This document shows positions 11,262 to 20,942 of a stretch of 64,000 nt of DNA, piece by piece. Below the pieces are notes generated by a model, which saw only the letters and a list, made by a program, of their open reading frames with translations, was not told the DNA's origin and ran no database searches. Origin of the DNA: Variovorax paradoxus. GTDB taxonomy: Bacteria; Pseudomonadota; Gammaproteobacteria; Burkholderiales; Burkholderiaceae_C. A program made the translations under genes and the position numbers. Each line of letters begins with the position of its first letter. Within the stretch, counting starts at the first letter, position 1. The DNA is taken from assembly GCF_009755665.1 (NCBI RefSeq), contig NZ_CP046622.1:434001-498000 (forward strand). Direction: 5' to 3'.

Positions 11262-12644
11262 TCATGGCGAGGGGGCGGGTTGAGAGGCTTTCTCCGCGGG
11301 AGCTTCGGGCCCCGGCCGGTGCACCGGTGCGGTGCTGCCGATGGCCCGGCCGACCATGTGCTCGGCCAATGTCTCGTAGAGCGGGCGGCTGATCATGCGG
11401 GAGACCAGGCTGGCCAGCATGGCCGAAGCCATGAGGCTCAGCACCATGGAATGGCCGTCGACCATTTCCATCACGATGATGAAGGCGGTGAGCGGTGCCT
11501 GCGTGACCGCGGCCAGGAAGCCGGCCATGCCCATCGCGATGAGTGCGGGCCCGAGGTCGCTGCCGGCCAGCCCGGCTACCGCATCGCCGATGCCCGCGCC
11601 AATGGACAGCGAAGGCGCGAAGATGCCGCCAGGCACGCCGCACCACGCGGTGAGCCAGGTGGCAATGAACTTGAGAGCGGTGTAGAGCGGTGTAAGTTCG
11701 TCATGGCCCTGCAGCATCTGCTTGACCGCTTCGGACCCCGCACCGAACGTGACCCCGCCCGTCACCAGCCCGATGACGGCCACCGCGAGCCCGCCGCAGG
11801 CCGCGAAGCGCACCGGAAAGCGTGCCCGCCAGCGGTTGAGCCGCCCGGCCGTGCCGGTCAGCGACGCAATCAGCAGGCGCGCGAACAGCCCGCCTGCCGC
11901 GCCGCTCAGCAACGCGACCAGCAGCCCGGGCCCGAGCACGTCCCAGCCCAGCCGCGGCACGCGGATCACGCCGAAGTAGCTGGTATTGCCGAATGCCGAC
12001 ACCGCCACCAGGCCCGCCAGCACGATGGCCGTGATGATCAGGCCGCTGGAGCGCGCCTCCAGCCGGCCCGACAGTTCTTCGATGGCGAACACCACGCCCG
12101 CCAGCGGCGCATTGAAGGCTGCCGCAATGCCCGCCGCCCCGCCCGCCACCAGCAGCGCGCGGGAGTCGATGGTGGTGTTGGGCGACAGCCAGCGCCGCGC
12201 ATGCTGCATCACGCCCGCCGCAACCTGCACCGAGGGGCCTTCGCGCCCGATCGACAGCCCGGCCGCGAAGCCCGCAACGCCCAGCCCGATTTTTGCGACC
12301 GTCAGCCGGAGCGACGCGAAGACGAAGCGCCGCTCCTCCGGCAGCGCCGGATGCAGCGCCGCCTTGATCTGCGGAATGCCCGAACCGCCCGCACCCGGAA
12401 AGAAGCGCAGTGTGAACCACACGATGGCCGCGGTGACGAGCGGCGTGGTCAGCAGCACGGCCCAGGGCCACGCCTGGTAGAAGCGGTGGAACTGGCCGAA
12501 GACCCAGTCGCTGGCAACTGTGAAGCCCACCACGAAGAGGCCGGCCGCAATGGCGTAGCCGAGCACGATGGCACGGTCGAGCCAGATGCGGCCCCCGCGC
12601 AATTCGGCGCGCAAGTGCTCGAAAAAGTCAGGTTCTCTGTTCAT
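11262..12644 (-). CDS. clcA: ClC-family chloride/proton antiporter
   Basis: The 460-residue inner-membrane protein has the ClC selectivity-filter motifs in order: GSGIPQ (about residue 86), GREGP (about 133) with the gating glutamate, and [11 protein letters not shown] in the second half. An IEEL segment at about 188 keeps the internal proton-path glutamate that marks exchangers rather than channels, and a tyrosine in RPLYETL near the end matches the inner gate. Spacing between these sites matches the E. coli exchanger. The ATG at 12644 is chosen because the longer open frame upstream is unrelated. Transcription is divergent from ssb and runs into uvrA. Confidence 0.9.
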   Translation of the reverse strand: MNREPDFFEHLRAELRGGRIWLDRAIVLGYAIAAGLFVVGFTVASDWVFGQFHRFYQAWPWAVLLTTPLVTAAIVWFTLRFFPGAGGSGIPQIKAALHPALPEERRFVFASLRLTVAKIGLGVAGFAAGLSIGREGPSVQVAAGVMQHARRWLSPNTTIDSRALLVAGGAAGIAAAFNAPLAGVVFAIEELSGRLEARSSGLIITAIVLAGLVAVSAFGNTSYFGVIRVPRLGWDVLGPGLLVALLSGAAGGLFARLLIASLTGTAGRLNRWRARFPVRFAACGGLAVAVIGLVTGGVTFGAGSEAVKQMLQGHDELTPLYTALKFIATWLTAWCGVPGGIFAPSLSIGAGIGDAVAGLAGSDLGPALIAMGMAGFLAAVTQAPLTAFIIVMEMVDGHSMVLSLMASAMLASLVSRMISRPLYETLAEHMVGRAIGSTAPVHRPGPEAPAEKASQPAPSP

Positions 12645-12751
12645 GCGGAACGCCCATTCTGGCACCCGGAGGGGGTGGGGGCGGTTGCCTGGGGCACAAT
12701 CGAGGGTTCCTTTCAACCTCCTCCTCCATCTACTTATCAGGGGCAGTGCAT

Positions 12752-13309
12752 ATGGCATCGGTCAATAAAGTCATCGTCGTCGGCAACCTGGGGCGCGACC
12801 CCGAAATGCGTACCTTCCCAAGCGGCGACCAGGTGGCAAACGTCACCGTGGCCACCACCGATCGCTGGAAAGACAAGCAAAGCGGCGAAATGCGCGAAGC
12901 CACCGAGTGGCACCGCATCGTTTTCAACGGCCGCCTGGCCGAAATTGCCGGCCAATACCTGCGCAAGGGCTCGCAGGTGTATGTCGAAGGCAGCCTGCGC
13001 ACGCGCAAGTGGACCGACAAGGACGGCATAGAAAAGTACACCACCGAAATCCGCGCCGACCAGATGCAGATGCTGGGTAGCCGCCAGGGCCAGGGCGGCC
13101 CCTCGGGCGGTCCGGAGGACGACGGCGGTTATTCGCAGGGTGGCGGCGGTGGCGGCTACTCGCAAGGCGGTGGCGGTGGCGGCGGTGGCGGCGGTTATGC
13201 CCCCCGTGCACCCGCCGCGGCACCGCGCGCTCCGGCGGCGGCGCCGCGCCAGGCACCGGCCAAGTCGTCGTCGGGCTTCGACGACATGGATGACGACATT
13301 CCGTTCTGA
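12752..13309 (+). CDS. ssb: Single-stranded DNA-binding protein
   Basis: This is the 185-residue SSB of replication, recombination and repair. Residues 1-110 form the OB fold ([45 protein letters not shown]). Residues 115-175 are a flexible linker with YSQ-plus-polyglycine repeats followed by APRAPAA repeats. The last residues DDDIPF are the acidic tip that recruits partner proteins. The ATG at 12752 is used rather than the GTG two codons earlier because MASVNKV is the family start. A strong terminator follows. Confidence 0.97.
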   Translation: MASVNKVIVVGNLGRDPEMRTFPSGDQVANVTVATTDRWKDKQSGEMREATEWHRIVFNGRLAEIAGQYLRKGSQVYVEGSLRTRKWTDKDGIEKYTTEIRADQMQMLGSRQGQGGPSGGPEDDGGYSQGGGGGGYSQGGGGGGGGGGYAPRAPAAAPRAPAAAPRQAPAKSSSGFDDMDDDIPF

Positions 13310-13336
13310 AATCGATTCATCGGAATTTGCCGATCG

Positions 13337-13369
13337 AAAGCCTGCAGTTCATCGCTGCAGGCTTTTTTT
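13337..13369 (+). terminator. Intrinsic terminator after ssb
   Basis: An 11-bp perfect stem (13337-13347 with 13355-13365, core AGCCTGCAG/CTGCAGGCT) has a 7-base loop and runs into seven T residues (13363-13369). Confidence 0.92.
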
Positions 13370-13384
13370 CTGGAGCGCAGCCAG

Positions 13385-13855
13385 TCAGTAGGTCACCGTC
13401 ACCCGCATCGCATTGCTGCCATCGCCGGCTGACGCCGCGGCTTGCGGTGGGGCGGAGCCTGTGGTCGCCGCCATCGCACCGATGACCCCTTGCCAGGCGG
13501 AAGCGAGGCTGTCGCGGCCGTCCGCATCGTTTCCGGCCACCATGAGCGTTGTCTCGCCGATCTTGTCGAAACGGTACTCGCGGCCCTTGATGGCCACCGA
13601 CTTCATGTTGGTCCAGACGCGGTATTCATGCCCGCCCTTGACCGGTGTGACCTCGAGCACCTTGAAGGTCGGCAGAACGACCATCGAGATGGTGAAGCGG
13701 GCCGTGGAACTGTTCATGCCGTGCGTCGGCTCCGCGGAACTGAGCCGCAGCGGTAGCGGCAGCAAGAACAGCAGCATGCCGGCGGCAGCCAACGGTTGCG
13801 CTATTCGCGTCGGGCGCAGGGCAGTTGCACCTGCAGCGGACATGTTTCCGGACAT
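13385..13855 (-). CDS. Small exported protein at end of pilus operon
   Basis: This 156-residue protein is not in a family I can name. It has a hydrophobic export signal (AAAGMLLFLLPLPLRLSSA, cleavage near residue 40) and a beta-rich body beginning ARFTISMVVLPTFKVLEV. It ends in MRVTVTY, very like the last strand of the two spore-coat-U pilins in the same operon (VTVSVTY and VTVQVNY). It lacks the paired cysteines of those pilins. It lies 166 bases after the two-domain adhesin gene on the same strand. It may be a divergent pilus subunit or accessory factor; the alternative is an unrelated secreted protein. Confidence 0.65.
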   Translation of the reverse strand: MSGNMSAAGATALRPTRIAQPLAAAGMLLFLLPLPLRLSSAEPTHGMNSSTARFTISMVVLPTFKVLEVTPVKGGHEYRVWTNMKSVAIKGREYRFDKIGETTLMVAGNDADGRDSLASAWQGVIGAMAATTGSAPPQAAASAGDGSNAMRVTVTY

Positions 13856-14021
13856 TGGAACTCCTCCTCTCGTCGCAACCGGGTGGAGGGCATCGCATTG
13901 ATGCCCTGTCCTGGTTTATCGGCAGAGTCGCGGGAAAATGAAGGCCGTCTGCGCCATTCTTTACCCATAACCTGCCAATGGCTAGCAGGTTTTTCCGCAC
14001 CGGCTTGCTTGCCGGCGGAGT

Positions 14022-15059
14022 TCAGTAGGTCACGCTGACCGTCACCACGTCGCGGTAGTTGTCCGGCCGCACGTTGGCGTTGGTGCCGAGAACGCGTCCA
14101 TACAAGGTCAGCGCCTGGGCGGCTCCGTTGCCTGTGCCCGCAGCAACGTTCCCGCCTGTGCCCGCGACGCTGCCCCAGACGGAATTGCGCGCGGCGTTGC
14201 GGTAGAGCTGATAGGGCACCGTCTCGGCGTTGCCGGGCACGCCGCCTGTCGGCGTCATCGTTCCTGCGCCGGTCGTCGAGCCATTCGAAGGCGTCAGCGC
14301 AACCGTGTACGGGGTGGGCGTGGTGCAGGTGACGTTGATCGTGCTGGTCTGGTCCCTGTCGGCTTGGCCCGGCAGGCCGTTGATGGTGCCGAAGTTCAGC
14401 GGGTCCGCGGTGACCAGGCAGCTCTTGGCGACTGTTGCGGTGACCAGGAAGGCGAACCTGCCGGGCTGTATGGTGTCGCAGGTCGCCGGCATGGCGGAAG
14501 TGCTCCTCGACAGCGTGATCGAGGTGTGGTCCCCGACGAAGTTGTCCTGGTACGAACCTGGAGGCACCGCGCCCTGGAGGGGGAGCAGTTCGCCGCGCAT
14601 GGTGGTGCTTCCCGTCACCCGTCCGAGGCCGCCCGCAGTCGTACGGCGAGGAATGCTCATCGTGACGGAGAACGGGTTCGGCACCTGCGCGTTGCCGTTG
14701 GAGCCCCACACGGTGCCGCTCGTTGCCTGGTACAGCTGGAACCTCAATTGATTCCCGGCGGTGGTCTCCATCACTCGTGGATTGAAGTTCCCGAGGCCCT
14801 CGTTGCCGTCGCCGATGTTGAAGCAGACCCTGACCTGCTCGATGGCGGTGGTGCTGTCGTTGGTGCAGTTGTAGTTCAGCGTCGCGGTGGTGGGCGCCGC
14901 CGTGGCCCCGTTGACCAGCTCGACCGTGCCGAAGACCAGGTTCGTCATCGTCGCGTTGCAGCTGACCGCCGCCTGCGCGGGGCCCGCCGGCAGCCACCAG
15001 AGCAGCGCAAAGAGCAGGGGCAGGCCGAGGGCCTGCAAAGAGCGGGTCAGAAGGCTCAT
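14022..15059 (-). CDS. Two-domain spore coat U (SCPU) protein, probable pilus tip adhesin
   Basis: The 345-residue secreted protein has a signal peptide ending in PAQA (about residue 30) and two spore-coat-U domains (about 31-190 and 205-345). Each contains cysteines typical of archaic pilins (SCNATMTNLVFGTV, KSCLVTADPLNFGTI). The C-terminus RDVVTVSVTY is the family end. In the Acinetobacter Csu system the two-domain subunit CsuE is the tip adhesin; the same size and position (right after the usher) support that role here. Its ATG overlaps the usher stop (ATGA), so the genes are coupled. Confidence 0.85.
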   Translation of the reverse strand: MSLLTRSLQALGLPLLFALLWWLPAGPAQAAVSCNATMTNLVFGTVELVNGATAAPTTATLNYNCTNDSTTAIEQVRVCFNIGDGNEGLGNFNPRVMETTAGNQLRFQLYQATSGTVWGSNGNAQVPNPFSVTMSIPRRTTAGGLGRVTGSTTMRGELLPLQGAVPPGSYQDNFVGDHTSITLSRSTSAMPATCDTIQPGRFAFLVTATVAKSCLVTADPLNFGTINGLPGQADRDQTSTINVTCTTPTPYTVALTPSNGSTTGAGTMTPTGGVPGNAETVPYQLYRNAARNSVWGSVAGTGGNVAAGTGNGAAQALTLYGRVLGTNANVRPDNYRDVVTVSVTY

Positions 15060-17464
15060 GGCGTCTTGGTCTCCTTGGCGCAGCGCAGCGGGCCGATCTG
15101 CGGAATTCCCGAGGCTTCCTTGCGATAGTCGAAGCTCGCGCGGCAGCGGCCAGAAGGCGTCTGTACGTCGAGCGTGTTCCGGGGCTGGAGCGATTCGAGG
15201 TACACCGCGCCGTCGAAGCCGACCAGGGCGGGCTCGCCGCCTTGGGCGTTGGCGCGCACGCGGCTGCCCAGCGGCAGGGGCTTGCCTGTCTCGTCCACCA
15301 GAATCAGTGCGGCCGCGCTGACCGGCGTGATGCCGAAGCGCACCAGCGTGCCGGCGCGGTCGCTCGGCGTGGCAATGGTCTTCACGCGTTCGATCCTCAC
15401 GTCGGCGGGCAATTGCATCGGGTCGATGGAAAGCTGGTTGTTCTGATAGGCGCTGAGCGGGGCCACCAGCAACATGCCGTTGCCGTCGGTCGTGCCGATG
15501 TCCCGGTTCTCCAGCCTTACCGGTACGCCGGCGATGCCGTCGGTGGAGACCACCGCAAATGCGTCGTCGATGCGGCGGGCCGCGAACGGCTGGCCGCCCA
15601 TGAACACGACCGAGCCGGTGGCTCCGGCATAGGCAAAACGGCTGTCGCCGAGCACGCTGATGCCGGCCATGGCGCGGCCGTAGCGGCCCAGGTAGTCGAT
15701 CTCGGCCTGTCCGCCGTTCTGGCCCCCGCCCTGGCGCAGGCCGGCGCGCCAGCCGACACCGCCTTCGCCCGGCGTGGAGCTCTGCGCATCGACGGTGTAG
15801 ATGTTGCGGTCGCGCTCGCGCTGAAGGCCGGCGCTGGCCGTGACGTTGCCGTCCAGCGCCCAGGTGAAGCCGACGAAGAGGCTGCGCTCGCGGCGGTCGT
15901 CGAGGTTCTGGTTCAGGCTGACGTTCACCGAGGCATTGCGGCCCACGCCCCTGAACCAATAGACGCTTGCCAGGCGCGTTGCCTGCTGCGCGGGATAGCG
16001 CAGGTAAAGATAGCTGAGGCCGAAGCTGCCGAAGCTGCCCGTGGTGTAGCCGATGGACGCGCGGCCCGAACCGCGCGGCGGCGGGCCGCCGTAGAGGGAT
16101 GCAACGTCGCGGTATTCGCCGCGCGTGCGGGTGCCTTCGACGGCAAAGTTGAATTGGTTGTCGCGCCAGCTGTAGCCCAGGTTCATCAGGGAACCCTGCT
16201 CTCCGCCGTAGCTGCTGTGCGCCACGGCGCCTGCGACCACGCCGCTCTGCCCGAGCAGCCATGCGCCGCCGACGCCGCCCTTGACCAAGCCTCGAGTCGC
16301 CTCGCCATGCGCCTCCAGCGTGAAGCTGTTGCTCACACCGTAGCGCCAGGTGCCGCTGGCCGCGGCGTCGCTGCCGTAGTCGAAGGAGCGCAGGCCGTAG
16401 CTCTTGCGCACCATGCCGAGATCGACAGACCAGTCGGAAAGGCCCGCCTGCAGCAGCCGCTGCGTGTCGTAGAGCGAAAAATCGAGCGTTGTTGCGCGGC
16501 CGAAGGCGTCGGTGAGCACCACCTGCGCGTTGCCGGCACCGTTGATGCTCGGCACCGTCTTGAGCTGGAAAGGCCCCGCCGGCACCTGGCCCGAGTACTG
16601 GCGCAGGCCGTTGATATAGAGCTCCACCTGCGAGGGCAGCGTGGCCGATCCCAGGAACGCCGGCAGTGGCGTGGTGGTGCGATAGGGTTGCAGCGCAAAG
16701 TTGCGCGAAAGCTGGATGCCGCCGATGCGGGTGGAGCGCGACCACGGCAGCGAAGCCGTGGTGGTGTCGCCCACGCGAAGCGTCAGCATTTCATCCGGGA
16801 ACGACTTGCTCCAGGTGGTGTCGAGCCGCACGGAGTCATGCTGCCAGCCCTCGCCGTCGAGGCGGGCTGCGCGCGACATCAGGGTGTTGCTGAACACGGC
16901 GCTGCCGCTGAATGCGCGCAGTTCGGTCAGCGCGTTGAAGCTGGACGTATTGCCCCGGCCCTGGGTGCCGTAAAGGTCGTAGTTGAGCAGCAAGCCGGGC
17001 GCCGCATTGGCCTTTTGTGCGACGAGGGTCGAGGTGTCGACCACGGTCGTGGGCAGGCGCAGCACGTCGGCCGAGGCAATGATCGCCAGGCGCTGACCCG
17101 CAGCGTCGTAGTCGACCTGTACGCCCGGAAGGCTCTTGAGCGGCACGGGGTCGGATACGCCTGGCGGCAGCACGAAGCCCAGCTGCCGCAGCGTGGCGGC
17201 GGCGGCCCAGAGTTCCTTGCCGCGCAGGCCGAAATGAACCAGTCCCTGGGGATTGCCATTGAGGCTCAGTTCCAGGAAGAGGTCGCCGCCGCCGGTTCCG
17301 GCGAGGTTTTCTTCCGCAGACGCGGCCACCAGCGAGCTGGACACGGCTGCAACGTTCTGGGCCTGAGCGGCCAAGGACGTCAGACCGGAAAGAAGCAACA
17401 GTGGCAGCAGGCGCTTAGCGGACGCGTGGGAGCGGCGGGATGTTTTCCTGCGTCGCGTTGCCAT
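15056..17464 (-). CDS. Fimbrial outer-membrane usher protein
   Basis: The 802-residue usher is the pore through which chaperone-bound pilus subunits are assembled at the outer membrane. After a signal peptide ending near residue 36 come the N-terminal chaperone-binding domain (LFLELSLNGNPQGLVHF), a beta-barrel rich in aromatic and glycine residues with a plug segment (FQLKTVPSINGAGNAQVVL), and C-terminal domains ending in GPLRCAKETKTP. Length and gene order match Csu-type archaic ushers, slightly shorter than FimD. The start at 17464 overlaps the chaperone gene by 50 bases, a long overlap that is still compatible with an intact signal peptide. Confidence 0.92.
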   Translation of the reverse strand: MATRRRKTSRRSHASAKRLLPLLLLSGLTSLAAQAQNVAAVSSSLVAASAEENLAGTGGGDLFLELSLNGNPQGLVHFGLRGKELWAAAATLRQLGFVLPPGVSDPVPLKSLPGVQVDYDAAGQRLAIIASADVLRLPTTVVDTSTLVAQKANAAPGLLLNYDLYGTQGRGNTSSFNALTELRAFSGSAVFSNTLMSRAARLDGEGWQHDSVRLDTTWSKSFPDEMLTLRVGDTTTASLPWSRSTRIGGIQLSRNFALQPYRTTTPLPAFLGSATLPSQVELYINGLRQYSGQVPAGPFQLKTVPSINGAGNAQVVLTDAFGRATTLDFSLYDTQRLLQAGLSDWSVDLGMVRKSYGLRSFDYGSDAAASGTWRYGVSNSFTLEAHGEATRGLVKGGVGGAWLLGQSGVVAGAVAHSSYGGEQGSLMNLGYSWRDNQFNFAVEGTRTRGEYRDVASLYGGPPPRGSGRASIGYTTGSFGSFGLSYLYLRYPAQQATRLASVYWFRGVGRNASVNVSLNQNLDDRRERSLFVGFTWALDGNVTASAGLQRERDRNIYTVDAQSSTPGEGGVGWRAGLRQGGGQNGGQAEIDYLGRYGRAMAGISVLGDSRFAYAGATGSVVFMGGQPFAARRIDDAFAVVSTDGIAGVPVRLENRDIGTTDGNGMLLVAPLSAYQNNQLSIDPMQLPADVRIERVKTIATPSDRAGTLVRFGITPVSAAALILVDETGKPLPLGSRVRANAQGGEPALVGFDGAVYLESLQPRNTLDVQTPSGRCRASFDYRKEASGIPQIGPLRCAKETKTP

Positions 17465-18140
17465 TGATCTTCGTTTCCAGAACGCCCCCGAGGGCGAATG
17501 TTTCTGCGGATGTCTTCAGTGGCCAGCGCATCCGGGCGCCGGGCAAGACATAGCCCATCAGTCCGGCATGCACGGGTGTGCGACGGCCGACGGTGTCTAC
17601 AAAATCCAGGTCGGCCAGCTGCGCGTGCATGCCGCCGTTGTTGGCGACTTCGAGTACGGCCTGGCCTTCTTCCCTGCGAAGAGACCATGTGAGCTGGGGT
17701 GCGGGCGACTGCGCGCCGGCGCCCGCGGCCGCGATGAAGATGGGCACCGAATAGCGCAGCACCAGCTGCAGGCCCTTCTTTTCCTTCATCTCGACCGGCA
17801 GCTCATCGATGATGACCCGGTACGAGCCTTCAACCCCACCGGCAGTGGCGCCGGTGCGGATGACGCGGATCAGCTGGCGCTCGGAGGCGCCCACCTGCAC
17901 CATCGGCGGACTTACGAGAAGTTCGCGCGAGGTTGTGAGCTTTTCGGCGCCGTTTTCCTGCGTCCACTGATAGACACGTACCTGGGCGTGCACCACCGTG
18001 TCGCCGGTATTGCTAAGCCAGAGGCCATCCGCGTTCTGCGTGGCCTGGAGCGTCAGCGTGACCGGCGAAACCTGCAGTCCGCTCGCCGAGGCGAACGCGT
18101 GCGCCAAGGCGAGCGCGAGGGCGGCGGTGTAACGGAGCAT
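17415..18140 (-). CDS. Fimbrial periplasmic chaperone
   Basis: The 241-residue PapD-like chaperone caps pilus subunits in the periplasm. It has a signal peptide (cleavage near FASAS-GLQ), a first immunoglobulin-like domain with the conserved region SERQLIRVIR and YRVIIDELP, and a second domain with LEVANNGGMHAQL. I prefer the ATG at 18140 because it starts the signal peptide directly; a GTG at 18149 adds three residues. It stands between the major pilin and usher genes, as csuC does. Confidence 0.9.
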   Translation of the reverse strand: MLRYTAALALALAHAFASASGLQVSPVTLTLQATQNADGLWLSNTGDTVVHAQVRVYQWTQENGAEKLTTSRELLVSPPMVQVGASERQLIRVIRTGATAGGVEGSYRVIIDELPVEMKEKKGLQLVLRYSVPIFIAAAGAGAQSPAPQLTWSLRREEGQAVLEVANNGGMHAQLADLDFVDTVGRRTPVHAGLMGYVLPGARMRWPLKTSAETFALGGVLETKINGNATQENIPPLPRVR

Positions 18141-18159
18141 GTGGTGCACGGGGAGTCGA

Positions 18160-18666
18160 TCAGTAGTTGACCTGGACGGTCACGGTGTCGGAGTAGGAAC
18201 CAGGGGTCACATTGGCGTTCGCGACGGTGGCGAACACAGGGATCACCTGCGCGGCGCCCGTGCCGGTGCCGGCCACGCCGTTGCCCACCGTGGTGGGGGT
18301 GGCGGTGTTGCCCCAGACCGGACCCGTGGCGCTTACCGAACGCAGTTGGTACGCAACGGTGTCCGGATTACCAGGCGGGGCGGACATTACACCGGCACCC
18401 GCGGTGTTGGTGTTCGAGGGCATCAGGCCCACGTTGTACGGCGTCGTCTTGGAACATGTAACGCTGATGTTGCTGGAAGCAACCAGGCCGGTGGCAGACG
18501 AAGCGACCGTGCTGAAGTCGATGTTGGAGGCGTTACCTGCGGTAACCGAGCATGCCTTGGCGACCGTGATCAGTACCTGGAAGGTAGACGAAGACGTTGC
18601 GGCCATTGCAGCGCTGGTGGCCGTGATGGCGAGGATGGAGGCGAGGAGAAGAGAGGGTTTTTTCAT
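18160..18666 (-). CDS. Spore coat U domain pilin, probable major subunit
   Basis: The 168-residue protein has a classic signal peptide (KKPSLLLASILAITATSAAMA) followed by one SCPU domain from TFQVLITVAKACSVTA to the C-terminal SYSDTVTVQVNY. It resembles CsuA/B, the polymerising subunit of archaic pili. Two cysteines (in KACSV and VTCSK) can form the conserved disulphide. The ATG at 18666 is used; a TTG four codons upstream is less likely. It is the first gene of the leftward pilus operon, behind an AT-rich region of about 250 bases. Confidence 0.88.
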   Translation of the reverse strand: MKKPSLLLASILAITATSAAMAATSSSTFQVLITVAKACSVTAGNASNIDFSTVASSATGLVASSNISVTCSKTTPYNVGLMPSNTNTAGAGVMSAPPGNPDTVAYQLRSVSATGPVWGNTATPTTVGNGVAGTGTGAAQVIPVFATVANANVTPGSYSDTVTVQVNY

Positions 18667-18734
18667 GAAAGATGCCAACAGTTGTAAAAAAAACGACGGG
18701 GGAACGGGTGCGGATGGTGCCGGCTATTGTCGTT

Positions 18735-18787
18735 TGTGAATAGTAGAATAGTTCACACAATTGCACATTTAGTTGCAATGAGTGCAA
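18735..18787. promoter_or_regulatory. AT-rich divergent region with stacked inverted repeats
   Basis: This region lies between the pilin and histidine-kinase genes. TGTGAA (18735-18740) pairs with TTCACA (18752-18757), TTGCAC (18761-18766) with GTGCAA (18782-18787), and ATTGCA (18760-18765) with TGCAAT (18774-18779). Such clustered dyads are what a dimeric response regulator or other activator would bind. The 251-base gap 18667-18917 is much more AT-rich than its surroundings and must hold both divergent promoters. The binding protein is unknown. Confidence 0.45.
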
Positions 18788-18917
18788 AGTATTTAACAAT
18801 CGTTGTTACATCTCTGAGGCCTTCGCCCGGCGCTCGCCATTCGTAAAAACGTAAAAATCGGTCCCAAACGCGGACAAAATGTTGTCAATACGACTTTGAG
18901 GACACGTCGGTGCGCCC

Positions 18918-20942
18918 ATGAGCTCCGCATTCCCGCGCCGGCTGCGTGCGCGCCTCCTCGAACGCTTTGGCAAATACCGTTTCGCGTCGTTCTGGGCGAA
19001 CGCGGTGCTGGTCGTTTCCATGGCGCTGCTCGTGGCGATAGCGGCCTACTTCAGCGCGACCGACGCCGAGCATGAATCGGCGGTCCTGCACATGGTGCGG
19101 GCCGACTGGCAGGAAGAAGATGCGGACGCCCCGCGCTTCAGCCCGTTGCCGCTTGCCGCGGACAGCAAGGCCCTTCCACACGCCTGGCAACCCGTCGAGT
19201 TGCCCCGGGCGTTGCCGATTGCCTTGCTGCGCCAGGCCGAGGGCAGCGCATCCACCGGCGCAACCCGCATCACCTGGCTACGGATTTCAGCGCGCGAACT
19301 GCCCGCCACTTCGGCGCCGCTTGCGCTGTATGGCGCGCGGATCAAGACGGACGGCCCCATTGCGGTGTATGCCAACGGTCGGCTGGCGTACCGCGCGCAA
19401 GTGCAAGGCCTGCTTTGGAACAGCACCCGCACGCCGCTGTGGGCCTTGCTGGGCAAGACGCCTGACGGCGCGCCTCTGGACGAGATCCTGCTTCGAATCG
19501 AGCACAGGCAAACCGTGCAGGTGGCGGTTTCATCGCTGTGGCTGGGCCCCGTCGAGGCGCTGGAAGTCCGCCATCGCATGCGGCAGTGGCTCCAGCAAGA
19601 CCTGCCGGCCATGCTCAGCGCCGCCTTCATGGCGGTGGGCGTATTCGCGCTGTTCGTGTGGTTCAAGCGCAGCCACGAAACCGGCTACCTGCTCTTCTTC
19701 AACCTGGCGATCACATCGTTCCTGCGAAGCCTGCATTTCTATGTTGCCGTGCCGATTGCCAACGACTGGTTCGCCTGGCTGACCGTCAACTCGCTGTTCT
19801 GGCTGGTGGCGGTGGTGCACTTCGCGTTGCGCCAGCTGCACGGCCGGCGGCTCGGGTGGCTGACCTTTGCGGTGGTGGCGTGGACCGTGCTGATCGGCGT
19901 GCTGACACTGCCGGGGCCGGCCATCCTGAGAAACACCCCGCAAGTCACGCCGCTGATCTACATCGGGGCTGCACTGATGGGCGTGACCGTGGCGCTGGTG
20001 GGCGGCATCAGCGCCTGGAAGCGTTCCAGCGAAGGGAGGCTGGTGGCGGTCGGCATCGGCGCCTGCGTGCTGCTGGGCGTGTCCGACTGGCTGCTGCAGA
20101 ACAACTTCGTCAGTCCCGAGGGCTGGTACCTCGGCGCGTACACCAATGCAGTGACGTTCAGCGTATTCGGAGTGCTGATGTACCGGCGCTACGTCAACGC
20201 CATTGCCGAGGTGGAGCGGGTCAACGCCGGCCTGGCCGAGCGCCTCCAGGCCCGCGAGGCCGAGCTCGAGCGGAGCCACCAGCGGCTGCGCGAGGTCGAG
20301 AAGCTGCAGACCATCAGCGACGAGCGCCAGCGCCTGATGCAGGACATGCACGACGGCCTGGGCTCGTCGCTGATCAGCGCCATCCGTTCGGTGGAAAGCG
20401 GCGGCATGAGCGACGACAAGGTGTCGCAGGTACTCAAGAGCTGCCTGGACGACCTGAAGCTGACCATCGACTCGATGGAGCCGCTCGAAGACGACCTGCT
20501 GCTGTTGCTCGCCACGCTGCGCTACCGGCTGGGCCCCCGGCTCGAGAGCTCGGGCGTCGCCCTGCAGTGGAACGTGCAGGAGCTTCCTGCACTGGAATGG
20601 CTCGACCCGACCAGCGCGCTGCACATATTGCGCATCGTCCAGGAGAGCATTGCCAACATCCTGCGCCACACACTTGCCACCGAAATCCGCGTGGCCACCG
20701 CGACAGATGCTTCAGGCGTGCATGTGACCATCGAGGACAACGGGCAAGGCTTCGATGTCGAAAAGGCGTTGCGGGAGGCCGGGGGGCGCGGCATGAACAA
20801 CCAGCAGCGCCGGGCCCAGGTGGTGGGCGGCGACGTCTCCTGGCGCTCAGGGGCGCAGGGCACGCTTTTCACGCTGTGGCTGCCGCTCGTGCGCGGCGCT
20901 CAGCCGGCCGGCGCAGGCTCCGCGGCCCCGCTCGGGGCCTAG
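18918..20942 (+). CDS. Membrane sensor histidine kinase (7TM-DISM / HisKA_3 type)
   Basis: The 674-residue sensor has one N-terminal membrane helix (about residues 27-47), a periplasmic domain to about 215, then about seven helices (220-415) like the 7TMR-DISM receptors. A coiled coil (about 425-470) follows, then a NarL-partner kinase core. The phosphoacceptor is H478 in [12 protein letters not shown]. The ATP-binding lid shows N ([10 protein letters not shown]), EDNGQGFD and [10 protein letters not shown]. All catalytic motifs look intact. No response-regulator gene is adjacent, so its partner lies elsewhere. Divergence from the pilus operon suggests it may control pilus production. It converges with yebC, the two stop codons overlapping in CTAG. 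Confidence 0.88.
   Translation: MSSAFPRRLRARLLERFGKYRFASFWANAVLVVSMALLVAIAAYFSATDAEHESAVLHMVRADWQEEDADAPRFSPLPLAADSKALPHAWQPVELPRALPIALLRQAEGSASTGATRITWLRISARELPATSAPLALYGARIKTDGPIAVYANGRLAYRAQVQGLLWNSTRTPLWALLGKTPDGAPLDEILLRIEHRQTVQVAVSSLWLGPVEALEVRHRMRQWLQQDLPAMLSAAFMAVGVFALFVWFKRSHETGYLLFFNLAITSFLRSLHFYVAVPIANDWFAWLTVNSLFWLVAVVHFALRQLHGRRLGWLTFAVVAWTVLIGVLTLPGPAILRNTPQVTPLIYIGAALMGVTVALVGGISAWKRSSEGRLVAVGIGACVLLGVSDWLLQNNFVSPEGWYLGAYTNAVTFSVFGVLMYRRYVNAIAEVERVNAGLAERLQAREAELERSHQRLREVEKLQTISDERQRLMQDMHDGLGSSLISAIRSVESGGMSDDKVSQVLKSCLDDLKLTIDSMEPLEDDLLLLLATLRYRLGPRLESSGVALQWNVQELPALEWLDPTSALHILRIVQESIANILRHTLATEIRVATATDASGVHVTIEDNGQGFDVEKALREAGGRGMNNQQRRAQVVGGDVSWRSGAQGTLFTLWLPLVRGAQPAGAGSAAPLGA

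Noticed and set aside
12645..12751. Search for a LexA (SOS) box between clcA and ssb
   Set aside because: No CTGT-N8-ACAG-like dyad was found by eye.
13125..13260. Tandem repeats in the ssb gene that might suggest an array
   Set aside because: They encode the normal glycine- and proline-rich SSB linker and are not a CRISPR or intergenic repeat.
13969..13994. Hairpin AACCTGC/GCAGGTT followed by T residues
   Set aside because: The T-run is on the plus strand, where there is no gene to terminate; on the minus strand of the pilus operon it has no T-run, so I do not call it a terminator.
15242..17467. 741-codon open frame opposite the usher gene
   Set aside because: It mirrors the usher frame on the complementary strand and has no conserved motif.
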